From positions 22,788 to 86,787 of the forward strand of contig JBBSIC010000006.1 in NCBI GenBank assembly GCA_038232275.1: a stretch of 64,000 nucleotides of DNA, read 5' to 3'. The position numbers and the translations under genes are program-made. This DNA is from DATLGB01 sp038232275. Its GTDB lineage: Bacteria; Actinomycetota; Thermoleophilia; Solirubrobacterales; Solirubrobacteraceae. Below are positions 40,464-49,047 of the stretch, piece after piece. Under the pieces are notes generated by a model that saw only the letters and a program-made list of their open reading frames with translations, was not told the origin of the DNA and did no database searches. Numbering within the stretch: the first letter of the stretch is position 1; each line of letters starts with the position of its first letter.

Positions 40464-42320
40464 TCAGCGGAAGCGCAGGGGCCTGGCGTACCGCCGGAGC
40501 GCGCTGCGGTTGCCGGCGCGATCCGAGGCGCGGACGTACACGCTGTAGCGGCCGCGATGCAGGCGGCGCTTGACCGTCAGGGTCCAGTGGGCGCCGCCGC
40601 GCGCCTTGAGCAGGACGGGTCGCGCGCACGAACGCGCCCTCGTGAGCCGGCCGGCGCGGGTGAGGAAGCGGCACCTGCGCCCGGCGCGCTTGGCGACCGC
40701 GACCTGGACGCGCCGCACCCGCCCGCGGCCCTTGGCGCCGCAACCGCGGTCGGTGGCCGTGCCGCTGATCCGCAGCCGGCCGTTGCGCAGGCGGCGCGCC
40801 TTGCGCGCCCGCGGCCTGGGCGCCGCCTTGTCGACGCACGTCGTGCCCGTGGCACCGTCGATCGTGCTCGCCGGCTGCCCCGACTTGGCCTTGGTCAGAC
40901 AGCCCGCGGCGTCGGTGACGCGCGAGTAGTACGCCGACGAGCGGCCGTTGTCGGCCCGGTCGGGCTTGTCGGGGCGGTTGTACGGGTCCCCGGGCAGCGC
41001 GAGGGCGGGGCAGCCGTCCTGGGGGTCGACGGCCACGGAGGCGAAGTCGGCGAGGTTGCGGTTGCCGGGCTGCCCCGGGATCAGCCCGCAGAAGATCCCC
41101 TGGGTGCAGACGTCGCCGTAGTGCAGCGGGTCCTTGTCGACCGGGGTGATCGCGAACGTGCCGCCGCCGTCGAGCGACTCGCCGGCGTAGTAGCGCCACT
41201 GGTTGGTCTGCGCGTTGGGATCCCCCGAGGTGGTCGTCCCGAGCCAGGTGAAGGCGATCTCGCCCTTGGCCGGGCCGCCGGCGATCGCCGGGAACACGCT
41301 CGCCTTGACGTCCGGCGGGTTGACCTGGATCGGCGCCGACCAGGTCTTGCCCTGGTCGGTCGAGGTGAACAGCCACAGGCCCTCGAGGCTGTCCGCGCTG
41401 ATCTTTCCGCCCGCGAGCACGTAGAGCTGGCCGCCGCCGTCGATGGCCTGCGCCTGGAAGATCCGCGCGAGGTCGGCGCCCGGGTTCTCGTAGATGACGT
41501 AGTTGGAGAAGGTGGTGTCGCCCTTGCCGCTGCACGGCCCCTTGCTGACGCCCATGTAGAGGTGGTTCAGGCGCGCGCCGATCGGCAAGGCGGTCGCGTC
41601 GGGCGTCGTGAACTCGACGTAGACGTTCTCCGCGGCGTCGACCACGGGCCTGGACACGAGCGTCCCACCCAGCGGCGAGTAGGTCTTGGCGGCCGGCCCC
41701 TTGCCGTCGAGGATCACGCCGCACGGCGTGAAACTGCGCCCGCTGTCGGTCGAGTTCTCGATGATCGGCAGGCCGGCCACGAAGTCGTGGTAGGTCAGGT
41801 ACACGACGCCCGGCTTGTTGGCTCGGGTCAGCCACTCGCGGTCGTTGTCGGGGCCCTGCTGGTTTATGGCCAGCCCGCCGCCGCAGGCCGCGAAGGTCGT
41901 GGCGAAGTCCGTCGAGGTGCAGATCGCCGCCGCGGCCGCCTCCAGGTCGGCGACCAGCACCTTGTGGTCGGCCAGCACCTCGACGTCGGAGTCGCCCCCG
42001 CCGGCGGCGGACCCGGTGACGCCCGAGCGGGGGAACGTCCTTCCGTGGTCGTCTGAGGCCCAGAAGCCCACGCCCTGCGCCGGGCCGCCGTTGAGCAGCG
42101 CGCCGGCCGCCGCCGGGATGCCCTGCGGCGCCGTGACGTAGACGTGGCCGTCCCCGGTCGGGTCGAAGCTCAGAGACGGCTCGCCACCGGCCAGAAAGCC
42201 GCCGGCCTCGGGGTCCCCGTGGGGCAGCTGCGCCGGTTCGGAGAAGCGCAGGCCGGCGGCGCCGGCCGACGCGGGGAGCAGCAGGGCGGCCAGGACGGCG
42301 GCCAGCGCGACGGGCTTCAC
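40464..42320 (-). CDS. Secreted BNR/sialidase-repeat protein
   Basis: 618 residues. Sec signal peptide (VKPVALAAVLAALLLPASAG, cleavage near residue 22). The body has Asp-box/BNR-like repeats (FWASDDHGRTF, IIENSTDSGRSFTP, WLFTSTDQGKTWS, ESLDGGGTFAI), a beta-propeller pattern seen in sialidases and in many secreted actinobacterial proteins. Several Cys pairs suggest extracellular disulfides. The C-terminal about 110 residues are a basic Arg-rich beta-sandwich-like domain (HWTLTVKRRLHRGRYSVYVRASDRAGN), possibly for surface or polymer binding. No sialidase active-site Arg triad was identified, so activity is open. GTG start at 42320. Confidence 0.85.
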   Translation of the reverse strand: MKPVALAAVLAALLLPASAGAAGLRFSEPAQLPHGDPEAGGFLAGGEPSLSFDPTGDGHVYVTAPQGIPAAAGALLNGGPAQGVGFWASDDHGRTFPRSGVTGSAAGGGDSDVEVLADHKVLVADLEAAAAAICTSTDFATTFAACGGGLAINQQGPDNDREWLTRANKPGVVYLTYHDFVAGLPIIENSTDSGRSFTPCGVILDGKGPAAKTYSPLGGTLVSRPVVDAAENVYVEFTTPDATALPIGARLNHLYMGVSKGPCSGKGDTTFSNYVIYENPGADLARIFQAQAIDGGGQLYVLAGGKISADSLEGLWLFTSTDQGKTWSAPIQVNPPDVKASVFPAIAGGPAKGEIAFTWLGTTTSGDPNAQTNQWRYYAGESLDGGGTFAITPVDKDPLHYGDVCTQGIFCGLIPGQPGNRNLADFASVAVDPQDGCPALALPGDPYNRPDKPDRADNGRSSAYYSRVTDAAGCLTKAKSGQPASTIDGATGTTCVDKAAPRPRARKARRLRNGRLRISGTATDRGCGAKGRGRVRRVQVAVAKRAGRRCRFLTRAGRLTRARSCARPVLLKARGGAHWTLTVKRRLHRGRYSVYVRASDRAGNRSALRRYARPLRFR

Positions 42321-42339
42321 GGCCGAAGGGGTTGCACCG

Positions 42340-43416
42340 TCAGCGCTTCGGTGCGTAGATCGGGTCGTCCTCGTGCTCGCGATAAAACCGCACCATCGCC
42401 TCCGAGTATTCGCCGAACTTCGGCGGTACCAGGCCGACCGGCCCGAGGACGTCGACCGCGCGGCGCGTGTCGAAGGTGACGGCGTGGTTGAGATAGGCGA
42501 TCGACTCGCGCGGCGTGCCGCCAAAGGCCTCGCGCACCGCCTTCGAGCGCAGCGCGTTCTCGACGAGCTTCGGCGGGACGCGGCCCTTCGGCGGCCGCCC
42601 GGCGTAGGCGTTGGACAGCACGGTCACCAGCTCGCGCGTGGAGAGCGGATCGGAGTCCACGAGGTGCATCGTCTGCCCCTCGGCCTCCGCCCGGAACGTG
42701 GCCGCGACGATCGCCGCGACGACGAAGTCCACGGGCACGACGTTGAACGAGGCGTCTGACGCGCCGAACTGCATGACGGGGCGCCTGAGGCCCTCGGAGC
42801 GCGCGATCGTGCGCAAAAGGTAGTACGGCCCGTCGAACTTCTCCGTCTCGCCCGTGCGCGAGTCGCCCACCACGATCGCCGGCCGCAGGACCGTCGTGGG
42901 GATGCGATGCATCAGCCCGCGGACCCAGACCTCGGCCTGGAACTTGGTCGACTCGTAGTGGTTCTTGAAGCCCTGTCCCATGACGAGCTCGTGCTCGTAG
43001 ACGACGCCGCCGCGCTTGCCGGCGACGTACGCGGTCGAGATGTACGCGAGGCGCTCGAGCTGCTTCGCGGCGAGGCAGAGCTCGAGCACGTTGCCCGTGC
43101 CGCCCACGTTGACGCGCTGCGCGAGCTCCACGGGCACGGCGAGGTCATAGATCGCGGCGAGGTGGAAGACGTGGGTGACCGCGCCCGTCAGGCGGGCCCA
43201 GTCGGCGTCGGAGAGCGCCAGGCGGCGCTCGGCGACGTCGCCCTCGAGCACCTCGAGGCGGTCGGCGTCGAGGCCGGCCGCGAGGCGACGCGCGCCATCG
43301 CCCATCCGGCGCTCGACGAGGGCGACCAGTTGGAGGTCGGCGTGCTCATCAAGCAGCGCGCGGACAAGGCGCCGGCCGATGAAGCCGGGGAAGCCGGTGA
43401 CGAGGGCGGTGGGCAC
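42340..43416 (-). CDS. Extended SDR oxidoreductase (acyl-CoA reductase/thioester-reductase-like)
   Basis: 358 residues beginning VPTALVTGFPGFIGRRLVRALLD, with NAD(P)-binding TGFPGFIG instead of the usual TGxxGxxG. Other features are VTHVFHLAAIYDLAV, NVGGTGNVLELC, YISTAYVAGKR (Ser/Tyr region), HYESTKFQAE (YxxxK-like) and TVLRPAIVVGDS. The IYD and TAYVAGK pattern recalls fatty acyl-CoA reductases and the reductase domains of mycobacterial carboxylic acid reductases. GTG start at 43416, 19 bases after the nitroreductase-family gene stop on the same strand. Confidence 0.85.
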   Translation of the reverse strand: MPTALVTGFPGFIGRRLVRALLDEHADLQLVALVERRMGDGARRLAAGLDADRLEVLEGDVAERRLALSDADWARLTGAVTHVFHLAAIYDLAVPVELAQRVNVGGTGNVLELCLAAKQLERLAYISTAYVAGKRGGVVYEHELVMGQGFKNHYESTKFQAEVWVRGLMHRIPTTVLRPAIVVGDSRTGETEKFDGPYYLLRTIARSEGLRRPVMQFGASDASFNVVPVDFVVAAIVAATFRAEAEGQTMHLVDSDPLSTRELVTVLSNAYAGRPPKGRVPPKLVENALRSKAVREAFGGTPRESIAYLNHAVTFDTRRAVDVLGPVGLVPPKFGEYSEAMVRFYREHEDDPIYAPKR

Positions 43417-43435
43417 CGAGGCTCCTCGAGCGCGT

Positions 43436-43852
43436 CTAGGCCCGCTCGAGGATGACGACCGGGATCTGGCGATCGGTCTTTGTCTGGTAGGCGTCGTAGT
43501 CGGGCCAGACCTCGGTGAGCTTCTTCCACAGCCGGTCGCGCTCCTCGCCCTCGGCGGTGCGGGCGGTCGCCGTGAAGCGGGCGCCCTTGACCTGCACCTG
43601 CACATCGGGGGCGTCGCGCAGGTTCAAATACCAGGCCGGGTGCTCTGGCGCACCGCCCTTGGAGGCGACGACCACCTGGCGCCCCTCGTCCTCCCGGAAG
43701 ATCAGGGGCATGACGCGCTGCTGGCCCGACTTGCGGCCCGTCGTGGTCAACAGCAGCACCGTGGTCCCGTTCTTCCAGTGGTATCCGCGCTCGCCGTCCG
43801 TGTCGGTGTAGGCCTGGACGTGCTCCTGGCCGAAGAGATCCTCGTCGCTCAT
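43436..43852 (-). CDS. Deazaflavin (F420)-dependent nitroreductase family protein
   Basis: 138 residues of the Ddn/DUF385 family: TTVLLLTTTGRKSGQQRVMPLIF, VVVASKGGAPEHPAWYLNL and VKGARFTATARTAEGEERDRLW are its signature elements, the GRKSG loop touching the cofactor phosphate and APEHPAWYLNL being diagnostic. Likely reduces quinones or nitro compounds with F420H2 in the membrane interface. Start set at ATG 43852; the longer open frame has no homology. It probably shares an operon with the SDR. Confidence 0.93.
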   Translation of the reverse strand: MSDEDLFGQEHVQAYTDTDGERGYHWKNGTTVLLLTTTGRKSGQQRVMPLIFREDEGRQVVVASKGGAPEHPAWYLNLRDAPDVQVQVKGARFTATARTAEGEERDRLWKKLTEVWPDYDAYQTKTDRQIPVVILERA

Positions 43853-44064
43853 GCCCGACAGGCTACGCGGCACGTTTCCCAGTCGCTGATGACGCCGACC
43901 GCGCGCTGCGCCAGGCGGAGCCTCCGCAAGGCCGAGCTCGGCATCCAATCCGAGCTGGCAACCGGTTCATCGAGCGAATCCGGCCGGCGAAGCGCAGCCC
44001 GAGGCACTCGGGCCGACTGCCGACAAATCAGTGCGCGGGACCGTGATCGAATGGTCGCCGCGGC

Positions 44065-44091
44065 GGGCGGCGCGCAGCGCGCGCGCCGCCC
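44065..44091 (-). terminator. GC-rich hairpin after the Ala-rich secreted protein gene
   Basis: GGGCGGCGCGC (44065-44075) and GCGCGCCGCCC (44081-44091) form a perfect 11-base stem with a 5-base loop, 17 bases past the stop of the minus-strand gene. No T-run. Confidence 0.55.
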
Positions 44092-44107
44092 GTCGTGGTG
44101 GGATGCG

Positions 44108-44962
44108 TCAGCCGAGGACGCCGCCGAGGATCCCCTGGACGAGGCCGAGGATCTTGTCGAGGCCGAAGCCCCCGCCCAGGCCGGGGATGAGGCCGCCCAG
44201 CCCGCCGGCCGCGGGGGCGCCCGTCGCGCCGGCCGCCGGCAGAACCATGCCCAGCACCTGCGTGATCAGCTTCTGGATCCCGGCGATCTGGCTCGTGACC
44301 AGTCCGAGCACGGCCTTCACCGGCCCCTGGGCGATCGCCGGCAGCAGCGGCAGGATCGCCTCGACCTGCGTGAGCGCCGTGTCGATGTAGGCCGACGCGG
44401 CGGCGAAGGCCTGCGCGACGATCGCCTGGATGTCGACGGGCAGCGCGGGGATCGCCCCGGCCAACGACTGCGCGTCCTGCGGGGCGCCCTCGGTGATCGA
44501 CGTGATCGCCGTGGCGAGCCCTGGACGGGCGGCCACGGGCACCTGCCCCATCAGCCCGCCCAGCATCGCGACCGCCTGCCCCCGGCCGGCCATGCTCGGG
44601 ACGAGCGCCTGCGCGATCGGCTTCGCGACGGCGGGGCTCGCCGCCGGGAGCGTGGCGGCGTAGGCCGCGAGGTTTGCGTCGTAGGCCAGGGCGGCGGCCT
44701 TGGCGGCGCGCGCGGCGCGGACGGTCGCCCCCTGCACGACCAATCTCCTGGAGAGCCGGGTGGCGGACGCCGCCTGATGGCGCGACGCCTTCAGGGCGCG
44801 CAGTGCGCCGGCGCGGTTGCCGGACCGCACGGCATCGGCGAGGCGGATCGTGGCGGCCCTGGCAGCGAATTGGTGCCGCGTCGCCGCTGGGGCGGCCTGC
44901 GCGGAGGCGGGTACGAGGACGGTGGCGGCGGCGATAGCCGCCGCCAGCTTGGCGGACTTCAT
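44108..44962 (-). CDS. Secreted Ala/Gly-rich protein, unknown function
   Basis: 284 residues with a Sec signal (MKSAKLAAAIAAATVLVPAS, cleavage near AQA at about 23). The mature protein is alanine-rich and mostly helical for 200 residues, then has a hydrophobic, Gly-rich end (GGLGGLIPGLGGGFGLDKIL). No family recognised. A good ribosome site (AAGGAG) lies before the ATG. The layout suggests an envelope-associated or repeat-structured secreted protein. Confidence 0.75.
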   Translation of the reverse strand: MKSAKLAAAIAAATVLVPASAQAAPAATRHQFAARAATIRLADAVRSGNRAGALRALKASRHQAASATRLSRRLVVQGATVRAARAAKAAALAYDANLAAYAATLPAASPAVAKPIAQALVPSMAGRGQAVAMLGGLMGQVPVAARPGLATAITSITEGAPQDAQSLAGAIPALPVDIQAIVAQAFAAASAYIDTALTQVEAILPLLPAIAQGPVKAVLGLVTSQIAGIQKLITQVLGMVLPAAGATGAPAAGGLGGLIPGLGGGFGLDKILGLVQGILGGVLG

Positions 44963-45042
44963 GGAGGTGGACTCCTTGCTTGGGGAGAGGGGGCCTGGCG
45001 GGGCCTGGTTTTCAGATGTTCAACGGTGGCACCCGGCGATTG

Positions 45043-46335
45043 TCAGAGGATACTTCCGCCCTGCAGCTGGTCGAGCAGCGCCATCGCCGCGGCCAGCTGG
45101 CCTGGGCCTGATCCATCGCCTGCTGCGTCGCCTGCCGGGCACGAGCCGTCGCCGCCGCGACCTTGCGCTGCGCGTCGGCCAGCGCGGCGTCCAGGATGGC
45201 CTGCTGGGCGGCGCGGGTGCTGGCATTGACCGCGGGGTGGGCGGGCTGGGGCGGCGCGGTGGCCGCGGGCACGGGCACGGCCGTGGTGGTGGGCGCGGGG
45301 GCGGCGACGGGCGCGGTCGGGGTCTTCGCGCGGTGCCGGACCGGCCGCGTGCGGGTCTCGCGCGTGCGCATGGCGTATCCGCTTGACGGCCCGCGGGACC
45401 ACGGTCGGTGCGGGCGCCGCCGGCGCGGTCTGGCGCGTCCCCGCCGACGGCGGCTTGCGAGCGGCCTTTACGTGAGGGCGGGCGGCGAGGGCCCGATCGC
45501 GGTGGGTGGACGGGTGGCCGGCGGGCAGCTCGGCGACGCCGACCGTCGCGGTCATCGCGGCAACCACCCCGACCGCGGCCTTGACCGCCCCGCTGGTGGC
45601 CGCGCCCGCGCCGCCCAACAGGGCCAGCCCGGAGGCGGGCAGGGCCGGCAGGCGCAGGTCGCGGCGACGCGCGACGATCCCGGCTTGCAGGGCGTCGCAG
45701 TCGGCGCACCCGCGCAGGTGGGCGCGCAGCCGCCTGCCGCGCAGCAGCCGGCGGTCGCCGGACTCGAGCACCGAGCGCACGCTCGAGCATTCCAGCGCGC
45801 GGCCCTCGCTGTACTCGGTCAGCGCCCGGCGCGCCTCGAAGACGGTCTGACGCACGGCCTGCTCCGACGCCCGGAGCGACACGGCGATCTCGGGATAGGA
45901 GAGGCCGTTCATCTCGCGCATCAGCAGGGCGGAGCGCTGGCGCTCGGACAGCGCGTGGAGGTCGGCGACGAGCTGGGCGATCCGCGCGCGCTGCTCTGCG
46001 CTGACCTCCGCGGAGGGCACGACGGCGGTCACGCGATCGAGCGGGTCGTGGCTGCGCCGGTGGCGCAGCAGGTCGATCGCCTCGTTGTGGGCGATGCGGA
46101 ACAGCCACGGACGCAGGGGCGCGTCGGGCGGGCGCCGCCGCAGCGCCTCCACCGCCTTGACGAGCGCGGCCTGCGCCGCCTCGTCGGCCTCGTGGGCATC
46201 GAGCAGGATCGAGCGGCAGTAGCCGACCAGCTCGCGGTGGTGGCGGACGAAGATCTCGGCTTCTGCGTCGGGGCTGCCCCTGGCGGCCAGCGTCACGAGC
46301 TGGGCGTCGTCCAGGATGCGGTGGCGGACCCTCAT
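45043..46335 (-). CDS. ECF-type sigma factor fused to a zinc-finger and membrane segment (two compensating frameshifts)
   Basis: About 430 residues. Sigma region 2 (DAEAEIFVRHHRELVGYC, LRPWLFRIAHNEAIDLLRHR, about 20-93) and region 4 (LSERQRSALLMREMNGLSYP through RASEQAVRQTVFEARR, about 125-171) are intact. A zf-HC2-like HLRGCADC follows (about 205-212), as in anti-sigma factors, then a hydrophobic stretch (LALLGGAGAATSGAVKAAVG). The C-terminal 130 residues make sense (DAALADAQRKVAAATARARQ) only in another frame from about 45376 to about 45100; two opposite single-base shifts keep the ORF open. Last gene of the lipid-modification operon, 38 bases behind the hydrolase gene. Confidence 0.82.
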   Translation of the reverse strand: MRVRHRILDDAQLVTLAARGSPDAEAEIFVRHHRELVGYCRSILLDAHEADEAAQAALVKAVEALRRRPPDAPLRPWLFRIAHNEAIDLLRHRRSHDPLDRVTAVVPSAEVSAEQRARIAQLVADLHALSERQRSALLMREMNGLSYPEIAVSLRASEQAVRQTVFEARRALTEYSEGRALECSSVRSVLESGDRRLLRGRRLRAHLRGCADCDALQAGIVARRRDLRLPALPASGLALLGGAGAATSGAVKAAVGVVAAMTATVGVAELPAGHPSTHRDRALAARPHVKAARKPPSAGTRQTAPAAPAPTVVPRAVKRIRHAHARDPHAAGPAPREDPDRARRRPRAHHHGRARARGHRAAPARPPRGQCQHPRRPAGHPGRRAGRRAAQGRGGDGSCPAGDAAGDGSGPGQLAAAMALLDQLQGGSIL

Positions 46336-46373
46336 GCCCACATATCGACTCGGACGGCCCGTTTCTGTCGCGG

Positions 46374-47138
46374 CTAAGCGGCCGACCCCTCGAGCAGCAG
46401 GTCGGCGACCTGCTCCGGGTCGTCCCACATCGGGACGTGGCCGCAGCCCTCGAGCACGACGCTGCGGCTGCTCGCCGGCAGGCGGCGGGGGCGGGCGATC
46501 AGGCGGTCGCGCGAAGGCCAGCCGAAGGTCAGCGGAACGGCGATGTCGTCGAGCTGCTCGAAGCGCGCGGAGCGCATCGCGCCGTTGACCGCCGTGAAGT
46601 CGGGCGCCTCGACGTAGGCGCGGACAAGCGCGGCGGCGTCGGCGGCCGGCACGCGGTCCGGGTGCGCCACGGCGCCGGTGAGCGCGAGGCGGCGAACGGC
46701 GGGCGAGCGCATCAGCGCCGGCAGCACGGGCAGCAGGCGGCGCGCGAAGGGCCGGGCGAGGCTCGGCGTGGGGCCGAGCGCGCGCGGCCACAGGCCGGCC
46801 GGGGCGATCGCCGTGACCGAGCGCGCGACGCCGGCCAGGGCGAGCTCGAGCGCGACCCAGCCGCCGAGCGAGTTGCCCGCCACGTGCGCGTGCCCGACGC
46901 CGAGCTCGATCAGGCCCGCCGCGACGTGGCGCGCGAGCTCCGGCGGCGAAGGGATCGCGGGTGGGTGGGACCTATTCAGCGCCGGGGTGCCGCCGAAGCC
47001 GGGCAGGTCGATCGCGAGCACGTCCCGCTCGGCCGCGAGGCGGTCGAGCACCGGGCGCCAGACGTGGCGATCGGCCCCGAGGGGATGGATCAGCACGAGC
47101 TCGGGGCCGGAGCCCTGGCGGTCGTAGGCGAGGCTCAC
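46374..47138 (-). CDS. Alpha/beta hydrolase
   Basis: 254 residues. LVLIHPLGADRHVWRPVLDRL (oxyanion region), IDLPGFGGTP, the nucleophile elbow VAGNSLGGWVALE (Ser) and EGCGHVPMWDDPEQVADLLL (His) are clear; the acid is probably the Asp in FGWPSRDRLI. Substrate unknown; as part of a fatty-acid-modifying operon it may act on lipid esters. GTG start overlaps the CFA-type gene stop. Confidence 0.88.
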   Translation of the reverse strand: MSLAYDRQGSGPELVLIHPLGADRHVWRPVLDRLAAERDVLAIDLPGFGGTPALNRSHPPAIPSPPELARHVAAGLIELGVGHAHVAGNSLGGWVALELALAGVARSVTAIAPAGLWPRALGPTPSLARPFARRLLPVLPALMRSPAVRRLALTGAVAHPDRVPAADAAALVRAYVEAPDFTAVNGAMRSARFEQLDDIAVPLTFGWPSRDRLIARPRRLPASSRSVVLEGCGHVPMWDDPEQVADLLLEGSAA

Positions 47139-48370
47139 AAGGCGGCGGCCAGGACGCGCACCGCCGCGGCCGCCGGCACCGGCGACGCGTGACGCGGCTT
47201 GGTCAGCACCTGCTGCACGACAGAGATGCGCCGCTCCGCGAAGCCCGCCTCGCAGTAGGCGAGGTACAGCCGCCAGATGCGCCGGAAGCGCTCGTCGTAG
47301 CCGAGCCGCTCGAGCTTGGCCGTGGCGGCCTCGACGTTCGCGCGCCAGCGCTTGAGCGTCTCGGCGTAGTGCGGCGTCAGGTCCTGCAGGTCGGTCGTGC
47401 GCAGGTCGGTGCGCTTGGCCACGCAGCGCGAGATCACCGCGTTGGATGGCAGGCAGCCGTTCGGGAACACGTACGTGCGGATGAAGGACTTCGACGCCTT
47501 CTCGACCTCGTAGGCGCGGTCGTCCATCGTGATCGCCTGCAGCAGCATCGCGCCGTCGGGTTTGAGCAGCGAGGAGCAGCGCTCGAAGAACGTGCCGAAG
47601 TCGCGCCACCCGACGGCCTCGATCATCTCGATCGATACGAGCTTGTCGTAGCGGCCCTCCAGCAGGCGGTAGTCCTGGTCGAGGACCGTGACCAGGTGCT
47701 CGAGGCCGGCCTCGAGCACGCGCGCGGTCGCGAACTCGAACTGCTCGGAGGAGATCGTCGTCGTCGTGACCCGGCAGCCGCGCGTCGCGGCGGCGTGCAG
47801 CGCGAAGCCGCCCCAGCCCGTGCCGATCTCGACGACGTCGTCCTGCGGCCCGAGATCGAGCTTGTCGCAGATCAGGTCGAGCTTGGCCCGGGAGGCCTCC
47901 TCGAGCGTCATGTCGGGCCGGTTGAAGTAGGCGGCGGAGTACATCATCGTCGGGTCGAGCATCAGCCCGTAGAGGTCGTTGCCCAGGTCGTAGTGGGCCG
48001 AGATGTCCTTCTTTGACTGCTCCGTCGTGCTGCGCGCGGAGCGCAGGCGCTGAAACGGCTCGCGCAGCGGCGTCAGCCGGCGGCGGACCGCGTCGAGCTC
48101 CTGCGTGTTGCGCGCGGCGATGCGGATCAGCGCCGTCAGGTCCGGCGTGTCCCAGTAGCCGCGGGCGTAGGCCTCGGCCATGCCCGAGGACCCCTTGAGC
48201 AGCAGCGGCCAGGCCCGCGGGGAGCGCACGGCCACGACGGCGTGCGGTCCGTCGGTCCGGCCGCCGAAGGCGTGCTCGGCGCCGTCCTCGGCCACGGTCA
48301 GGCGCCCGGAGCGGATGCGGCCGAGCAGCCCGCGCACGACCTTGCGCGCGGCGGACTGGGCGACCGTCAT
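47135..48370 (-). CDS. Cyclopropane-fatty-acyl-phospholipid synthase family methyltransferase
   Basis: 411 residues. SAM-binding VVEIGTGWGGFALHAA, and the family's TTTTISSEQFEFATARV, VSIEMIEAVGWRDFGTFF and FIRTYVFPNGCLPSN segments are present, with QSKKDISAHYDLGNDLYGLMLDPTMMYS in front. It transfers a methyl(ene) group from SAM to unsaturated acyl chains in the membrane. The N-terminal 100 residues form the usual non-catalytic domain. Overlaps DUF1365 upstream and the hydrolase downstream, 4 bases each. Confidence 0.93.
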   Translation of the reverse strand: MTVAQSAARKVVRGLLGRIRSGRLTVAEDGAEHAFGGRTDGPHAVVAVRSPRAWPLLLKGSSGMAEAYARGYWDTPDLTALIRIAARNTQELDAVRRRLTPLREPFQRLRSARSTTEQSKKDISAHYDLGNDLYGLMLDPTMMYSAAYFNRPDMTLEEASRAKLDLICDKLDLGPQDDVVEIGTGWGGFALHAAATRGCRVTTTTISSEQFEFATARVLEAGLEHLVTVLDQDYRLLEGRYDKLVSIEMIEAVGWRDFGTFFERCSSLLKPDGAMLLQAITMDDRAYEVEKASKSFIRTYVFPNGCLPSNAVISRCVAKRTDLRTTDLQDLTPHYAETLKRWRANVEAATAKLERLGYDERFRRIWRLYLAYCEAGFAERRISVVQQVLTKPRHASPVPAAAAVRVLAAAL

Positions 48371-49047
48371 GCCGCTGCCCTCGGCCGGACGTGGTGCGGG
48401 ACGCCGCGCAGCCGCAGCGCCAGCGCGTGCCCGTAGATCAAGGGGAGGGTCCGCAGCGCGCTCGAGCGCAGCAGCGGCAGCAGGGCCAGCGGCCGGCGGC
48501 GGAGGTTCAGCGTCGCGTCGAAGGCGCGGTCGCCGTCCTGCGTGCTCTCGATGTGCACCGACAGCGTGTCCGCCGGAGCGGGGGCGCGGAACGAGTAGCG
48601 CTGGTCCATGCCCATCAGCGGCGACACGTGCAGCTTCTTGTCCAGGTCGTCTCCGGCCAGGTAGGCGTGGCGCTCGCCCCACGGGGTGTTGGTCACCTCG
48701 GCCACGACGGCCTCGAGGCTCTCCCCGTCGGCCGCGAAGCAGTAGTAGAAGCTCACGGGGTTGAAGCACACGCCCAGCGTGCGCGGCGTGGTGAGGACGC
48801 GGATCGGCCCGTCGGTCCCCGCGTGGGCGCGGACGGCGTCGGCGAGCGGCACGGCGGGGTCGCCGTAGTAGTCGCGGCGGCAAAAGCGCACGAGCCCCGG
48901 CCGCGCGGAGACCAGCCGGCCGCCGAGCAGCCGCGGCAGCTCGTCGAGGTCGAGGTAGGCGTAGGCGACCCGGTGGCGGAACTCGTTGTCGCGGACCGCG
49001 AAGCGGCGGTGGCGGACGGTGCCCTCGTACAGCGCTGAGACCGTCAT
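48367..49047 (-). CDS. DUF1365 protein
   Basis: 226 residues, clearly DUF1365: ALYEGTVRHRRFAVRDNEFR with HRVAYAYLDLDELP, TLGVCFNPVSFYYCF, VAEVTNTPWGERHAYL, KKLHVSPLMGMDQRYSF. Function is not established, but it nearly always lies between an FAD oxidoreductase and a CFA-type methyltransferase, as here, in membrane-lipid modification gene sets. Start overlaps the stop of the FAD gene (ATGA). Confidence 0.93.
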   Translation of the reverse strand: MTVSALYEGTVRHRRFAVRDNEFRHRVAYAYLDLDELPRLLGGRLVSARPGLVRFCRRDYYGDPAVPLADAVRAHAGTDGPIRVLTTPRTLGVCFNPVSFYYCFAADGESLEAVVAEVTNTPWGERHAYLAGDDLDKKLHVSPLMGMDQRYSFRAPAPADTLSVHIESTQDGDRAFDATLNLRRRPLALLPLLRSSALRTLPLIYGHALALRLRGVPHHVRPRAAA

